A stretch of DNA of 64,000 nt from Micromonospora sp. HK10 (GCF_000982955.1 NZ_KQ058883.1:1-64000); one strand, 5' to 3'. Shown: positions 11,601-19,598, counted from the stretch's first letter. Translations and numbers: made by a program. Notes: generated by a model not told the origin, from the letters alone.

Positions 11601-12638
11601 CCAGACAACGTGCCACTGGAGGAGTTCACTCGCCGCTGGTTTGACCAGCTGGGCAAAGTGATGCGCTACGAATACACGGACAGCGCGGAGCTCATAGCCG
11701 ACGACGAGCGTGCGCTCGCTATGAACATCTGCGCCGAGATGGGGAGCCCGGGCGGCTGCAAAGAATGGATCCACGAACTCTGGGATAAACACTTCGATTG
11801 GCTAGCGGAAAACGCGCCCCCCGATGAGTTGATAGGCGGCGGGATCGGTGCCCTCGGCGCGGTCGCAGGCGCCGGCCGAGGGCTGCGATCTGGCGGTCCC
11901 GGCGGCTGCATGAGCTTCAGCGGCGAAACCGAAGTTGTCATGGCCGACGGCACCACCAAGCGCCTCGACGAGATCAAACGGGGTGACGAGGTCATCGCCA
12001 CCGATCCGGAGACCGGCGAGCAGGGTCCGAGAGTCGTCGAGCACGTATGGGTGCACCTCGACGAGTTGGTCGACCTCGAGATCGGCGGAGGCGTCCTCAC
12101 CACCACCGAGGACCACCCGTTCTGGAACCAGACCGACCGCCAATGGCAGCGGGCCGATCAGCTCGACCGCGGCGACTTCGTCCGAGGCCCCGAGGGGCGA
12201 CTGCAAGAGGTCAACGGGCTTCGCCCGTGGTCGGCGCGTATGGCGCTCGCCTACAACCTAACCGTCAATGAAATCCATACCTACTATGTGATCGCTGGCA
12301 ACGCGCCCGTCCTCGTGCACAACGCCAATGGCGGTTGTGTCATCTCCGCTCAGGGGTGGAAGCACGTCCAGGATTTCCACAGGCCTGGTGGCGTTGGTGT
12401 CGACCGGACTAAAGGCGTATTTACCGGAACCGATGAGGAGGTGCAGGACCTGATCCGCCAGACGGTTCAGCGTGGACGTCCTCGCAGGAATACTCAGGGA
12501 CGTGATGGGACCGTGTATGAATGGGACTTCGGGAAACCCATTGGTGAGAAGAGTGGGACTCAGGGAGGTGGGGAGGCGCAGCAAGTGCGGGTTGTCGTAA
12601 ACCCGGATGGTACGTTGCGTACGGCACATCCGTTCTAG
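5682..12638 (+). CDS. Rhs polymorphic toxin with Hint domain
   Basis: A 2,318-residue Rhs/YD-repeat protein. The ATG at 5682 is preferred over 5619 because it opens a signal-like N-terminus (RRKRLVALVSAATITAST). A long beta-rich shell with YD-type repeats is followed by the Rhs core motif (YDSTIGRFVSVDPL, then YAYANNSPV). A pretoxin Hint domain runs from Cys2076 (GETEVVMADGT) through TEDHPFW to the VLVHN motif ending at Asn2214. Hint domains cleave or splice at such Cys and Asn residues. The last roughly 100 residues are the variable toxin (GWKHVQDFHRP ... RTAHPF), possibly a small nuclease of the BECR type, but the family is not certain. A hairpin and a candidate immunity gene follow. Confidence 0.92.
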   Translation: MFRHGGSRLLTRRKRLVALVSAATITASTLVATPATGKPEGAGLASPPVSSPGRAVDGVKPLPMKFSTTLANAATDNYRPTRTAWPKAATAQVDLGRAETRITGQPKIRATGTPVWLGPVTKGRAAYRGPQRLAVRVLDRATAAAVGVDGVLVSVTPEGATTATDAAGNQTVRVGLDYGSFAEAYGGNYGFRLRLVRVPACALTTPQHAACRAVHPLPSVNDVGARTVSAELTVSAAGQKTDSASTMLVAAVAGAGDEGGAGGTYAATGLTPSGSWTAGGSTGSFSYSYPITVPPSRSKLAPQLALSYDSSGVDGQTVATNAQASWVGDGWSTPRNYVEQTFVSCNDDPGGSPSPKETYDRCYTGPILTLSLNGSSSSMIWDAGKRIWKLQNDNGSVITQVTNSNNGSGTYNTDYWRVTEPDGSVYEFGRNRLPGWTSGKTETKSVDYTPVYSPHAGDPCYDAAGFNASVCTMAYRWNLDYVKDVHGNAMAYYYNQAVNYYGRNEGATDVPYIRDSNLARIDYGFTDGSAYGTVPNRVVFNSGDRCLSGTCQPLNDTTKANWPDVPYDLVCNQGTDCKSWSPSFFSTVRLTSIEAQQYDVAAAKHLPVDSYTLTQTMPATGDGTAPTLWLDSITRTGHDLGSGGSTTPISLPSVSFGAIKLPNRVDTAGGFPSFFRRRIETVTTETGSLITASYELPVPCTAPVTVSPASNTRSCYPVYWTPDGLTDPKLDWFHKYAVTRVTASDPTGGAPATSTSYKYVGGAAWRYDDNEVVKAKYRTYGQFRGYAKVETRNGDGVNDLQTLSVSTYYRGMSKNNNTTGVNVTDSAGGQHEDLDQLAGRELETTAYRGDGGPIENSTVTSYWVSAATATRSRSGLPALTANKMAPVETWTRQAVTSSGTTTWRYSQTDNTYDTNVDSPTFGLLKFSYDHTVPVNAAYDRCTSTSYAPANTALNVVGLISQIETVSVACGGFTQGTPAPVPGSVNTLTAPTAVNRPTQVVSHLRTYYDDPAFDTTFPQPKVPTKGDVTMVRKAKDYLSGTYVYQTTDRTDFDSYGRAIATYDANGNATTTTYTDNAVGLTIGIKTTNAEGHSTSSTVTPMRNLTTVRSDVNNVVTSRQFDALGRVKAVWVASRATSATPHYRYTYLVQKTGPTATTTETLNNSGVYALSTQIYDTQLRPRQTQDTTPAGGRMITDTFYDSRGWVRATYNGWWDDKNTPGTTPVYAPDLVKKVYNQTLNTYDGAGRAILVENARDNLVVSATRTVYNGDRTTVIPPTGGTTTATVTDPMGRTSQLLQYTAAPTLVNPSNSFTGTYYLTGGTTVATSYGYDEHGNQATLTDANGSTWTSQYDLLARVTSKTDPDAGTSTTKYDGNGNVTEATDARSKTVSYTYDKINRRTGSFAAAEAGQSSANQLGSWAYDNDNGAVPAMTNPVGKLTTITTYRNNAQYITQFNGFTAFGESTGESITIPAVEGLLGSTYTFGHKYLAVTGAHYSDTYQANGGLPSETVTYGYKTPLELPNTASSLLATYANSTSYDAWGRVTGGGVNASNSQASIVNTYDDHTGRLKERKVTRTTTTTTNVGQRNYEYDLYGNIIKQVETRYQPGTTAETQCYRYDTLRQLTSAWTATDNCAVTPTTGNRSMVGSGMGSTSAFWTEWILDALGNRKSQTQRSLSGGTDTTTNYAYDGNGKAQPHTLTSTSTTGGLTGSTSYTYDKSGNMVTRTAGPGSQTLTWDDTGELTSVTGGTDGDSRFLYDADGNLLIQKDPGTATLYLPTQQLTLNTSTNTVSGVRYYPLPNGATAIRTGSGTNYSYLIPDHQGNPTLYLNNTAQIPTWRQFTPYGGPRGATVTAPDNRGFLNQPLNTNTGLTQVSARNYDSTIGRFVSVDPLQDLTDPQQWNGYAYANNSPVTSSDPSGLIPEDCLDHDCYGYSPTKGCPGGCGTPANEHWGKSRGYSGSAPKRRHDPRILGHVIRVPDNVPLEEFTRRWFDQLGKVMRYEYTDSAELIADDERALAMNICAEMGSPGGCKEWIHELWDKHFDWLAENAPPDELIGGGIGALGAVAGAGRGLRSGGPGGCMSFSGETEVVMADGTTKRLDEIKRGDEVIATDPETGEQGPRVVEHVWVHLDELVDLEIGGGVLTTTEDHPFWNQTDRQWQRADQLDRGDFVRGPEGRLQEVNGLRPWSARMALAYNLTVNEIHTYYVIAGNAPVLVHNANGGCVISAQGWKHVQDFHRPGGVGVDRTKGVFTGTDEEVQDLIRQTVQRGRPRRNTQGRDGTVYEWDFGKPIGEKSGTQGGGEAQQVRVVVNPDGTLRTAHPF

Positions 12639-12736
12639 CGCCACATTGAACGATAGCCTGTGAAGTGCCGTTCTCGGGGAGCTTCTCAGGCAGACCGACG
12701 CGCCGGGCCGAAATTGAGCGTGACGCGTTGGGCTTG

Positions 12737-12774
12737 GCGATGACACAGACCCGGGTTTGGGTTTGTGTCATCGC
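12737..12774 (+). terminator. Hairpin after the Rhs gene
   Basis: A 16-bp stem with one G-T mismatch (GCGATGACACAGACCC against GGGTTTGTGTCATCGC) closes a 6-nt loop, 99 bp after the Rhs stop. No T-tract follows, so this is a probable but not canonical terminator. It could also be a regulatory hairpin ahead of the immunity gene. Confidence 0.55.
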
Positions 12775-12912
12775 TTCCTGCGGACCGATTTCGTCGGCAA
12801 CCCCTCCCATCGACGGTGACCATGTCACTGTCCGTAGCATTGAGATTGCGTTGCGGATAGCTGCTGACCCGGAGGTCCGCAGCGCGCCGGCGCGGAACGG
12901 AAACACCTGTCT

Positions 12913-13509
12913 GTGATGAAACGCCCTGCAAAAGTGATGCCGCCGCATCTGCGATCGAGGTCTGGCTCCGCCGTCCAATCTAAGATCAGTCAGTGGAATT
13001 CTGTGTTGGAAGCATCAAGAGAGGCGCTAGGAGCTGACTTGCTGGCTATCGATTTCGTGATCTTGCCCTTGGACAGGTCGGTATCCCCCCTTTGGCGACC
13101 TGGCGACAAGATCGACCTAGGGGCGGTTGCTGAGATGGATCTGAGGTACGAATATTTCTGGAGCCGGATCGAGTTCGATGTAGACGGATTCGATCTTGGT
13201 GCCCGATGGGGCAGCATGCCTCTGCTCGACTTTGCCGCCTCAATCAAAAAAGTTCCGGATGCGTTAAATCGGTATGGTGAAGCGGAATTCGACTTTACTG
13301 AAAACACGGCCGTTATCTCCTTCGTGCGGCGCGGCGAGTCGGTCGAGGTGAGAGACTCGACATCAGAAGTGGCCTATGAGATTGGAATGAACGAATTGGT
13401 GGACGCTGTCAACGTGTTTCTGGGCACGATGGCTACCAGGCTGATGGCGGCCCACCCGGGCATCGCGAAGAACAAGTTCTTCAAAGGGCTGACATCGATG
13501 GATTCTTGA
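12913..13509 (+). CDS. Candidate immunity protein for the Rhs toxin
   Basis: A 198-residue soluble acidic protein with no signal peptide or membrane segment. It lies immediately downstream and on the same strand as the Rhs toxin tip, which is the standard place for a cognate immunity gene. Its GC and codon use are visibly lower than the Rhs shell, as expected for a toxin-immunity tip swapped horizontally. I do not recognise the fold. ATG codons at 12913, 12916 and 12937 are all possible starts. The immunity role is inferred from position only. Confidence 0.6.
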   Translation: MMKRPAKVMPPHLRSRSGSAVQSKISQWNSVLEASREALGADLLAIDFVILPLDRSVSPLWRPGDKIDLGAVAEMDLRYEYFWSRIEFDVDGFDLGARWGSMPLLDFAASIKKVPDALNRYGEAEFDFTENTAVISFVRRGESVEVRDSTSEVAYEIGMNELVDAVNVFLGTMATRLMAAHPGIAKNKFFKGLTSMDS

Positions 13510-13635
13510 CTTCGCCACCCTTTGATGAGCATGACCTGCCGCCTCGACTCGGACCTGTCGATGGTGCTGAGGTTAACCCGGAAGGTCACAATTCGGCATT
13601 CGAGCAGGGTAAACCGCTACCGGCAATCGTGTGCC

Positions 13636-14252
13636 GAGATTGGGGGAGCAGGTTGGGAGCAGACGCATGCACTGAACGGCGTTGGACAGCGTCCAACAGC
13701 ACTGAACGGCATCCAACTGCACCCACTACGACCTGCAAGTTCTCGTTTTCGCAGGTCAGAGTGAACTCGGCGTCCTGTTTCACACGGAGTGCTCCGCGGT
13801 TTTGGCACAGCAGTCGACAGCATTCTATGTCCCCTGGTGGGGGAGTATGCGCAGGTCGCGGCGGTAAGGAGCCGCCGGCTGGCCTGGCCTTGCAAGTGGG
13901 AGCAGATTGGGTGCAGGTTGGCGAAGTGGTCACCGCGCCCGAAGTGCTCACCGACACCGGGCAGAGCGGAGGGCTCTGAGCTGCGATGATGCGGGCGAGC
14001 GGTTCGGCGTGACCTCCCAGAGAAGACCGAAGTGGTCAGGGTTCGCTGCTCCCCGCCTGGCTGGTGCCGGCTGTCGGCCTGGGGCCGGCCAACGTCGATC
14101 ACGTGGGCCATGCCGCATCGACGTACGGCTTTGGGCGCTGTCGTGGCGGCGTCGGTATGGATCCCGCGAGTTGAGACCCGGATCCCACCGGCAAACCTCT
14201 GAGCAGGGCTTCCTGTTCGGTGACCTCTTCGGCGGCGCCGAAGGCGTCAGCG
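13636..14252. repeat. Dispersed attP-like repeat, copy A
   Basis: First full copy of a roughly 620-bp family also seen near 20.4, 29.7 and 39.0 kb, with a partial fifth at 52.2 kb. The left arm carries GGGAGCA twice at 11-bp spacing (second copy within TTGGGAGCA at 13653). The core TTCACAC lies at 13779-13785, and the right arm GGGAGCA...GGGTGCA starts at 13897. No frame within it is protein-like in all copies, so it is treated as non-coding. The right end (14220-14232) contains GTGACCTCTTCGG, the exact reverse complement of part of the tRNA-Val sequence present in copy E. Confidence 0.8.
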
Positions 14253-14354
14253 GCGTCCGTGGGTCGTGCTGGCCGGTGAGGGGCTCAACTGTCAATGAGC
14301 GGACGTCCGGCTCGCTGACTGGCGGGCGAAGGTGATCCTGGCATCATCGGAGCA

Positions 14355-15008
14355 ATGAGCGACTGGGAGCATTTCCTCCACGAGGTTCCGTGGTTCCTGC
14401 CTCCCGGAGCGAGTGTCGTTGTGGGTGAGGCACAGCGGTGGACCCGCGGATCAGTCGGCGGTCTGCCAGAACTCTCGGCGCTGCTGGCCTCGGCGGTCCT
14501 CACGCCCGTCTTCGTCGAGGGTGACGTCTACGAGCTGCTGGCATGGGGATCATTGGATGATCGACGGGGATGGCTCTGCCGGCCGCCTCACGACGCGGAC
14601 AGCGACGGCGTTCCGTGGCTCCACAGGAGCTTCTGGAGCCAGTGCGGTGGGATCGTCGAACGGTTCGGCGAGCCCGACACCTGGTGGAACAATCAGAACG
14701 AGGTGCTCACGATTGGCGCGGCGCACGTACGGGTCGGTGAGGTGCTCACCGACTACGCATGGCTATGGGAGGACCGCGGCCTCGAGCTTCCCGTCGATCC
14801 CGATGAGTACTACGCCGTGGCTGTGGAGGCCAACGGGAATCTGACGTTGGCGCATCGCGACGACGGGCGGCTCCTTCTCTTTGCGCCAGACCACGCTTTC
14901 GCGAATGTCACCCCGTTGGCGGGCTCCCCGCCGTATTCACTGCTGACCATCGATGATGTGCCCGACCTTGCGGCCTGGATAGAGGTATGTGCTGCCGCCT
15001 GGCGATAG
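14355..15008 (+). CDS. Hypothetical protein, 217 aa
   Basis: A soluble 217-residue protein rich in Trp, Asp and Glu (SDWEHFLHEVPWFLPPG at the start; VDPDEYYAVAVEANGNLTL later). Its size, acidity and ending (DDVPDLAAWIEVCAAAWR) recall SUKH/SMI1-like immunity proteins, but this is a loose resemblance. It is the first gene of the A-B segment and begins about 100 bp after repeat A. The ATG start is preceded by a purine-rich stretch (GGAGCA). Function unknown. Confidence 0.7.
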   Translation: MSDWEHFLHEVPWFLPPGASVVVGEAQRWTRGSVGGLPELSALLASAVLTPVFVEGDVYELLAWGSLDDRRGWLCRPPHDADSDGVPWLHRSFWSQCGGIVERFGEPDTWWNNQNEVLTIGAAHVRVGEVLTDYAWLWEDRGLELPVDPDEYYAVAVEANGNLTLAHRDDGRLLLFAPDHAFANVTPLAGSPPYSLLTIDDVPDLAAWIEVCAAAWR

Positions 15009-15291
15009 CAGCTGCCCGACGAGCGCCCCCGTTCGCCGCCCGGCTTTCGGCCGACCAGCGATGCGGGTCAGCGGCAATGAGCGACGCAGGCCGACACGCA
15101 CCTTGATCTTTTCCGGACGGCGATTGAGGATGCCTCGACCGACGGATGCGATCCCGACACGTCGAAGCGGTCTTGTCCGAGTCCCGAGCTGCGAGTTGCT
15201 GGAACCAGCCCGGAGCCCACGGCGGCCATTGCTTGTTCGCGTCAGCGATGATCGTTCCGTGATTGACAGGGACTTCAGCGCTCGCGGTGGT

Positions 15292-15606
15292 GTGGCCTAC
15301 GTCGATCGGCAGGTTGGAACGTGGGGATCTGGTTTCAAGAGCCACCGGCGTGCGACCTGGCCGTTCGCGCGGCTTCGCGTAGGAGCGAAGGAGATCGGCG
15401 TCTCCTCCATGTTCGGACAGTTCCGGGTGACGCGGACGAACCTCGAGTCAATCGCCCGCTTCGGCCACGTCCCCGTTCTGGCGAGCGGCGTCAAGTTCGT
15501 GGCAAAAGATCACGACGAAGCGGTGATCTTTTGGGCTATCGATATACGCAAGGTGGTGGACGAGCTGCATCGCTACGGATGGCCGGTAGCAGACAAGTGC
15601 AGGTAG
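15292..15606 (+). CDS. Small PH-like domain protein
   Basis: About 104 residues from a GTG at 15292. The frame is open upstream to 14989, but that part has no protein-like character. The core (WPFARLRVGAKEIGVSS, then ARFGHVPVL, then EAVIFWAIDIRKVVDEL) matches the pattern of short PH-like or YokE-like actinobacterial proteins, with alternating strands and a final helix. No membrane segment is present. The start is uncertain. Function unknown. Confidence 0.5.
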   Translation: MAYVDRQVGTWGSGFKSHRRATWPFARLRVGAKEIGVSSMFGQFRVTRTNLESIARFGHVPVLASGVKFVAKDHDEAVIFWAIDIRKVVDELHRYGWPVADKCR

Positions 15607-15900
15607 CAGCAGAGGCGGCGGAGCGGGCGTAGTGCTGTCGCTGAAACGGGGACCCCGCCCATGGCTCTGGCCGCCTCCGAACAATGGACGCCTGACCAGG
15701 TGCGCAGCCCTTCGACCGGCCACCTGCGACCTGCCCGCAATTCGAGGGCCAGCGGGGGCCATCCGTGGGCCAGCGACCGCGCCGTCGCCTCGGGCAAAGA
15801 CGCATCCGGGCAGGTCGCCGCTCCGGACGAAGGAGGTGTCTGCCGGTCTGCTCGCGCCCCGGCCTGCTGAGGGCGGGACCCGGCTGAAACGATCAGCGGC

Positions 15901-16692
15901 ATGACCACCTTCCGTCTGTTGAGACAGACGAATCGCTCGTCGCGGTTCGCTCAGGTCAGCGTCGAGGTAGCGGCGTCGAGCCGGCGCGAGGTCGAGGTGA
16001 CCGTCACCGCTGCCGACGAACACCGGCGTGAGGCTGACCTGGGCGCTTGGTGGGCTCTGCGTCACCTTCCCGCGGCGGTGAAGGTGACCGTGACCGACGT
16101 GGTCGTCAATGAGATCGACACGAGCGTGGGTGACGTCTATGAGGCCACCGCGCATGCCGTGTGGGAGGCGCTGCGCGTCGAGAACGCGGTGCCGTACGTG
16201 GGCTTCAGCGATCCCGAGATGGTCGCGTCGTGGCTGACGAGCATGTGCGGCCGACGGCTCGACGCCGTGACGGAGGCCCGGCACTGGCATGAGGGACGGC
16301 GCGAGTCGGACGCCGAGAGCTTGCTGCACGCTTGGCTGTTCTTCGAACACGCCGTGCCGGTCGGTCTGCACGGCTGCGGTGACCAACTCATACTCGCCAA
16401 GGATCACCCCGGCGGCTTCTACGACATGGGCGAGTACGGGGAGACCAGGGTCGGCCCGGCACAGGAGCCGGACGTGCTGTCCAGGTTCATCGGGTCCCGG
16501 CTCACCGACGGCGCCGTCATCCTCGGCCACGACGGCGACGCGGTCTGCGCTGGTCTCGTGCTGCGGTTCGAGAACGGCGACCTCGTTATCGGCGCGCTGC
16601 GCGACGAGTGGGTCCTCGCCGTCGGCTCGGCGCCGGCGGCCGCCGCTCGCCACTGGGCTGTGCAACCGTTCGTGCGCGGCGGCTTCCGGTAG
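15901..16692 (+). CDS. Hypothetical protein, 263 aa
   Basis: A soluble 263-residue protein beginning MTTFRLLRQTNRSSRF. It contains a charged middle region (MCGRRLDAVTEARHWHEG) and a beta-rich C-terminal half (DGAVILGHDGDAVCAGLVL, LRDEWVLAVGS). A 405-codon frame on the opposite strand across this gene is a shadow. It lies between two unrelated small genes of the A-B segment and does not form a tight operon. Family not recognised. Confidence 0.7.
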   Translation: MTTFRLLRQTNRSSRFAQVSVEVAASSRREVEVTVTAADEHRREADLGAWWALRHLPAAVKVTVTDVVVNEIDTSVGDVYEATAHAVWEALRVENAVPYVGFSDPEMVASWLTSMCGRRLDAVTEARHWHEGRRESDAESLLHAWLFFEHAVPVGLHGCGDQLILAKDHPGGFYDMGEYGETRVGPAQEPDVLSRFIGSRLTDGAVILGHDGDAVCAGLVLRFENGDLVIGALRDEWVLAVGSAPAAAARHWAVQPFVRGGFR

Positions 16693-16870
16693 CGGCTACT
16701 TCTTCACCTCTCGTGGGGCCGGCTGCGCGTGGCGGTCTGCCGCTGATACGGCGCGCCGTTCGAGCGCTGCCACGTGCCGTCGCCGACGTGGCTCGGTCCA
16801 GCGTCCGGACCTGCCGAGACGAAGTGTATGCGCGTAACTCGGCCGAGGTGGGTCACGATACGGTTCGAGC

Positions 16871-17395
16871 GTGCCCGGCATGGACAACCGCCCCTTGATT
16901 TTCCTCGATGTGGATGGGCCGCTGATCCCGTTCAAAGCCCGGCCGGTTAGCCGCGAGCGTTTCGTGGACAGCGCCGTTGTGCAGCCGCTGAACGGTACTG
17001 GCAACCCTCTGCTCAATCGGCTTGACCCAGACGACGGGCGTCGGCTCTTGGCGCTGGGATGCCAGTTGGTCTGGGCGACGACCTGGATGGCGGAGGCGAA
17101 CGAGGTCATCTCACCACGGCTCGGCCTTCCAGACCTGCCCGTCGTCGAGTGGCCGGACGGCGACGAGGATCCCGAGCGCGGTCTGCACTGGAAGACCGTC
17201 TGCCTTACCCAGTGGGCAGCGGGACGCCCACTCGTCTGGCTTGACGACGAGACAACTGATGCTGACCGGCGATGGGTCGCAGCACACCACCCGGGGCGAG
17301 CGTTGCTGCACCGTGTTGAGCCATACGTGGGCCTGACCGAAGCGGATTTCTCGGCGGTTCGTCGTTGGCTCGGGCAGGGTCACGGCGCCGCTTGA
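16871..17395 (+). CDS. HAD-like hydrolase
   Basis: A 174-residue HAD-superfamily protein. Motif I is FLDVDGPLIP (Asp nucleophile and general acid), motif II is ATTW, a conserved Lys lies in LHWKTV, and motif III/IV is PLVWLDDE. The length and the single-domain layout fit the small HAD proteins common in actinomycetes, which act on small phosphate esters of unknown identity. The GTG at 16871 or the ATG at 16880 could be the start; both keep motif I. Cytosolic. Confidence 0.8.
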   Translation: MPGMDNRPLIFLDVDGPLIPFKARPVSRERFVDSAVVQPLNGTGNPLLNRLDPDDGRRLLALGCQLVWATTWMAEANEVISPRLGLPDLPVVEWPDGDEDPERGLHWKTVCLTQWAAGRPLVWLDDETTDADRRWVAAHHPGRALLHRVEPYVGLTEADFSAVRRWLGQGHGAA

Positions 17396-17454
17396 TCAAA
17401 TATGTTCCGCGCGGCGAATCGCCCTTTGGGCTGCCGAGATGAGTGTGTCGGGAG

Positions 17455-17979
17455 TCAAACAGTGGCCAGCCGTTTCGCAGCGGTCCGTCGGATCCTTTTC
17501 GTTCTGCCGAACCTCGCCAGGTGATCGAGGGTGCGCGGCGCCGTGGACGTCTCTGCAAGCCTGATCTGAAGCCAGTCAGTCCAGGTGGACAGCGTCTCGC
17601 GGCTGAGTTCCGGAACGACGCCCTGGACCCGCAGGATGTCAACTTCTCGCGCGCGCCGGCAGGCATACTGCCGGTCGCTTTCGTTGCGTGCCAATCCGAT
17701 CCACTGCTCGCGCTGGGGCACCTCGACCCACTCCATCATCTGGGTCACCACGGCGGCGACCAGCACATCGTCCGGGTCGAGGAAGAGTGCGGCGAGCAAC
17801 CTGGGATGGCAAGCCACGTCGCAAATCGCTCTCTGATAGAGCGACCACCGTTGATGTTCGTCGCTATCGTCCGCGGGGGGCGGTGCATCGAGACACTGGG
17901 CGAGGGCCTGGAGATGCGCGTCCAGACGGTCGCCGGCCGGCGATGCTTCACTGGCCCCATCGCGGTTCACCGACACCAC
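17455..17979 (-). CDS. Hypothetical helical protein
   Basis: A 174-residue, mostly helical soluble protein with no membrane segment. Repeated short helices (LDAHLQALAQCLD, LLAALFLDPDDVLVAAVV, LRVQGVVPELSRETLSTW) look like a HEAT- or ARM-like adaptor. It is convergent with the HAD gene upstream. A leader frame DGASEASPAGD suggests the start could be a few codons downstream. Family not recognised. Confidence 0.65.
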   Translation of the reverse strand: MVSVNRDGASEASPAGDRLDAHLQALAQCLDAPPPADDSDEHQRWSLYQRAICDVACHPRLLAALFLDPDDVLVAAVVTQMMEWVEVPQREQWIGLARNESDRQYACRRAREVDILRVQGVVPELSRETLSTWTDWLQIRLAETSTAPRTLDHLARFGRTKRIRRTAAKRLATV

Positions 17980-18158
17980 AACCCCACCTGACGCACCTTT
18001 CCGTGTGCCTTCACGCGAGCAGGGTAGGCGAGGGCATCAGTCCCCGTGCCATTCATTGTCGCGACGGCCTCGTATGCCGCCGGTCGGGGCATGCGGTGAC
18101 AGCACCTCGGCCGTCGCCGTGCTCCCGAGCCCGTGGGACTGGCATGGCTCGAGGTATG

Positions 18159-18473
18159 TCAGTCGATGTCCCAGGACGCGAGGTGAGCGCCGCAGTGCAG
18201 GCACTGGAACAGGTACGCCGTCGGCCCGTTGGCGCGGTCCAGTTGACGCAGGAACGCCTCGGTATCGTGCCCCGACCAGCCGAGCTGGTGATAGCTGCCC
18301 CGAACCATTTCGAGGGCGTCGGGGTGGCTCTGCAGGTCGTGGTAGCCGGCTGGTCCGAGGAACGCGGCTCCGTCACCGCAGTGGTACAGCCACGATGGTT
18401 GCTGCCATCCGTAGAAGCCCGGCGTCCGCTGGGTGACCTCCTCCACGATCTGCAACGGCACGTCGTCCGGCAC
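18159..18473 (-). pseudogene. CbrC-family protein, N-terminally truncated
   Basis: The 104 residues match the C-terminal half of CbrC/UPF0167 proteins: VPDDVPLQIVEEVTQRTPGF, GWQQPSWLYHCGD, then YLFQCLHCGAHLASWD with a CxxC pair. The family is normally about 170-190 residues and begins with a cysteine-rich PCxxCG region, which is missing. In-frame sequence upstream of the GTG does not resemble the family. The gene therefore looks cut at its 5' end, next to a short repeat at 18568. Confidence 0.75.
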
Positions 18474-18567
18474 GTCGACGGCTGTCTGGCCAGCCGTCTG
18501 CAGCCGATCACCGCGGCGCGTGAGCGTGGGTCGCCGGGCGGGCGCTGATGGACGACACCGTGTGTAG

Positions 18568-18634
18568 GGCGCTCCACCTTTGCCCCGTCCGGGGAGCCTG
18601 GATGGTCTGGCGACTACCCGACGAGGAGATCCAC
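18568..18634 (+). repeat. Gene-remnant repeat, copy 1 (RLPDEEI)
   Basis: About 67 bp shared with 30645-30711, and partly with 27942-27982. It contains CCCCGTCCGGGG. Read in one frame it encodes WMVWRLPDEEI followed by a stop. The three copies look like fragments of one paralogous coding sequence. Confidence 0.6.
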
Positions 18635-18722
18635 TAGTTTGGCCTTGGCACCTACCAACTGGGCGCGGCGACGGCTAGGCTCCCGTCCGACTTGCCAAGG
18701 GATTGTCATAGGGAAGGCCGCT

Positions 18723-19055
18723 GTGTCGGTGCTGTTGCTCTACATCGTCGCGCTCGGCGTGAGCGCCATAGTTCTTCTGCTCGTAGCAATCACTGGGTTC
18801 GGGGCGACCTCGCTCGAGTACCGGATTCTCAGCGGCTTCGGCGCTCTGGCATCCGCGGCGTACGCGTTCTACCTGGCATTTCAGTTTCAGGGAGGCAGCT
18901 ACAGCTTCTTCTACGGCGCCCTACTCCTGCCTGTGTATGCCGGCTACAAGCTGTACACGGGTTTCCAGAGGCGTGAGCTGGATAGGGCGGACCGGCGGGC
19001 GGCGAAGGCCGGGCGGAAGGCTGCGGACGAATGGCGCTCGACCCGCCGTTGGTAG
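18723..19055 (+). CDS. Small membrane protein, three helices
   Basis: 110 residues from a GTG at 18723, chosen because a purine-rich AGGGAAGG lies just upstream and the protein then starts directly in a hydrophobic segment. Three membrane segments are visible (about 2-27, 34-52 and 58-75), followed by a basic, Arg/Ala-rich cytoplasmic tail (RRELDRADRRAAKAGRK). No family was recognised. It is not tightly linked to neighbours. Confidence 0.6.
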   Translation: MSVLLLYIVALGVSAIVLLLVAITGFGATSLEYRILSGFGALASAAYAFYLAFQFQGGSYSFFYGALLLPVYAGYKLYTGFQRRELDRADRRAAKAGRKAADEWRSTRRW

Positions 19056-19598
19056 CGCTGGCCGAGGACCCAGGCGCGACCGAGCGCGCCATCGGCCAGG
19101 ACGGTGGGGCCAGCCGAGGCCAGGCGAGACCGCCGAAACCGGGCCGTCAAGCGTCGGCAATACCGGCCTCGGCCTGCGTCAGATCGGCCTTGCCGTGGCT
19201 GCCCACGTCCAGGTCGCCAGCGTCCTTTCGCGGCCAACACCAACTCCTTGCCAGCTGCGCTGACGGCGGGGTCACTTGAACGAACCGCCCGGGACGCGAC
19301 GGTGAGGTTCGGGGAATAGAAGCGGTCGTTCTTCTCCATCAGCTGCGCCAGCCGAACGCAACCACCGCGGCCGTTGGAGTCAGGGCTGGCTTCCCTCCGG
19401 CTTGTCGTCGCTGCAAGCGGTGCAGGAGCGTGGCGCCTAGCAGGCGCGCGGCGAAAGATCGAATCACCGGCAATCGAATATCGGCGATCATGGGCACCAC
19501 GTCGCACACGGTCGGCCAATGGCGGGAGACGGTCCGGGACGCCCTCAGACGACGTGGCAGAACCGACAAGCGGAACAACCAGCTCATCTTCGGTCAAG
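19056..19598. other. Long gap without a clear gene
   Basis: About 540 bp between a small membrane gene and a convergent lipoprotein gene. Short frames on both strands exist, but none keeps protein-like composition for long. A minus-strand stretch near 19230-19340 (RFYSPNLTVASRAVRS) could be a decayed gene piece. No tRNA, IS end or repeat was seen. Confidence 0.35.

Noticed and set aside
10194..11792. 532-codon minus-strand frame opposite the Rhs gene
   Set aside because: Typical antisense artefact in high-GC DNA; no domain or start signal.
11907..12323. True intein with a homing endonuclease in the Rhs gene
   Set aside because: The domain is about 140 residues, sits at the toxin junction and lacks an endonuclease insert, so it is a pretoxin Hint domain.
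13600..14300. Repeat A as a protein-coding gene
   Set aside because: Frames in A, B, C and D are not conserved as protein while spacing of short motifs is; composition is Arg/Ser-rich.
15448..16665. 405-codon open frame on the minus strand
   Set aside because: It lies wholly across a real plus-strand gene and has biased shadow composition (many Gly, Arg, Val, His) without motifs.
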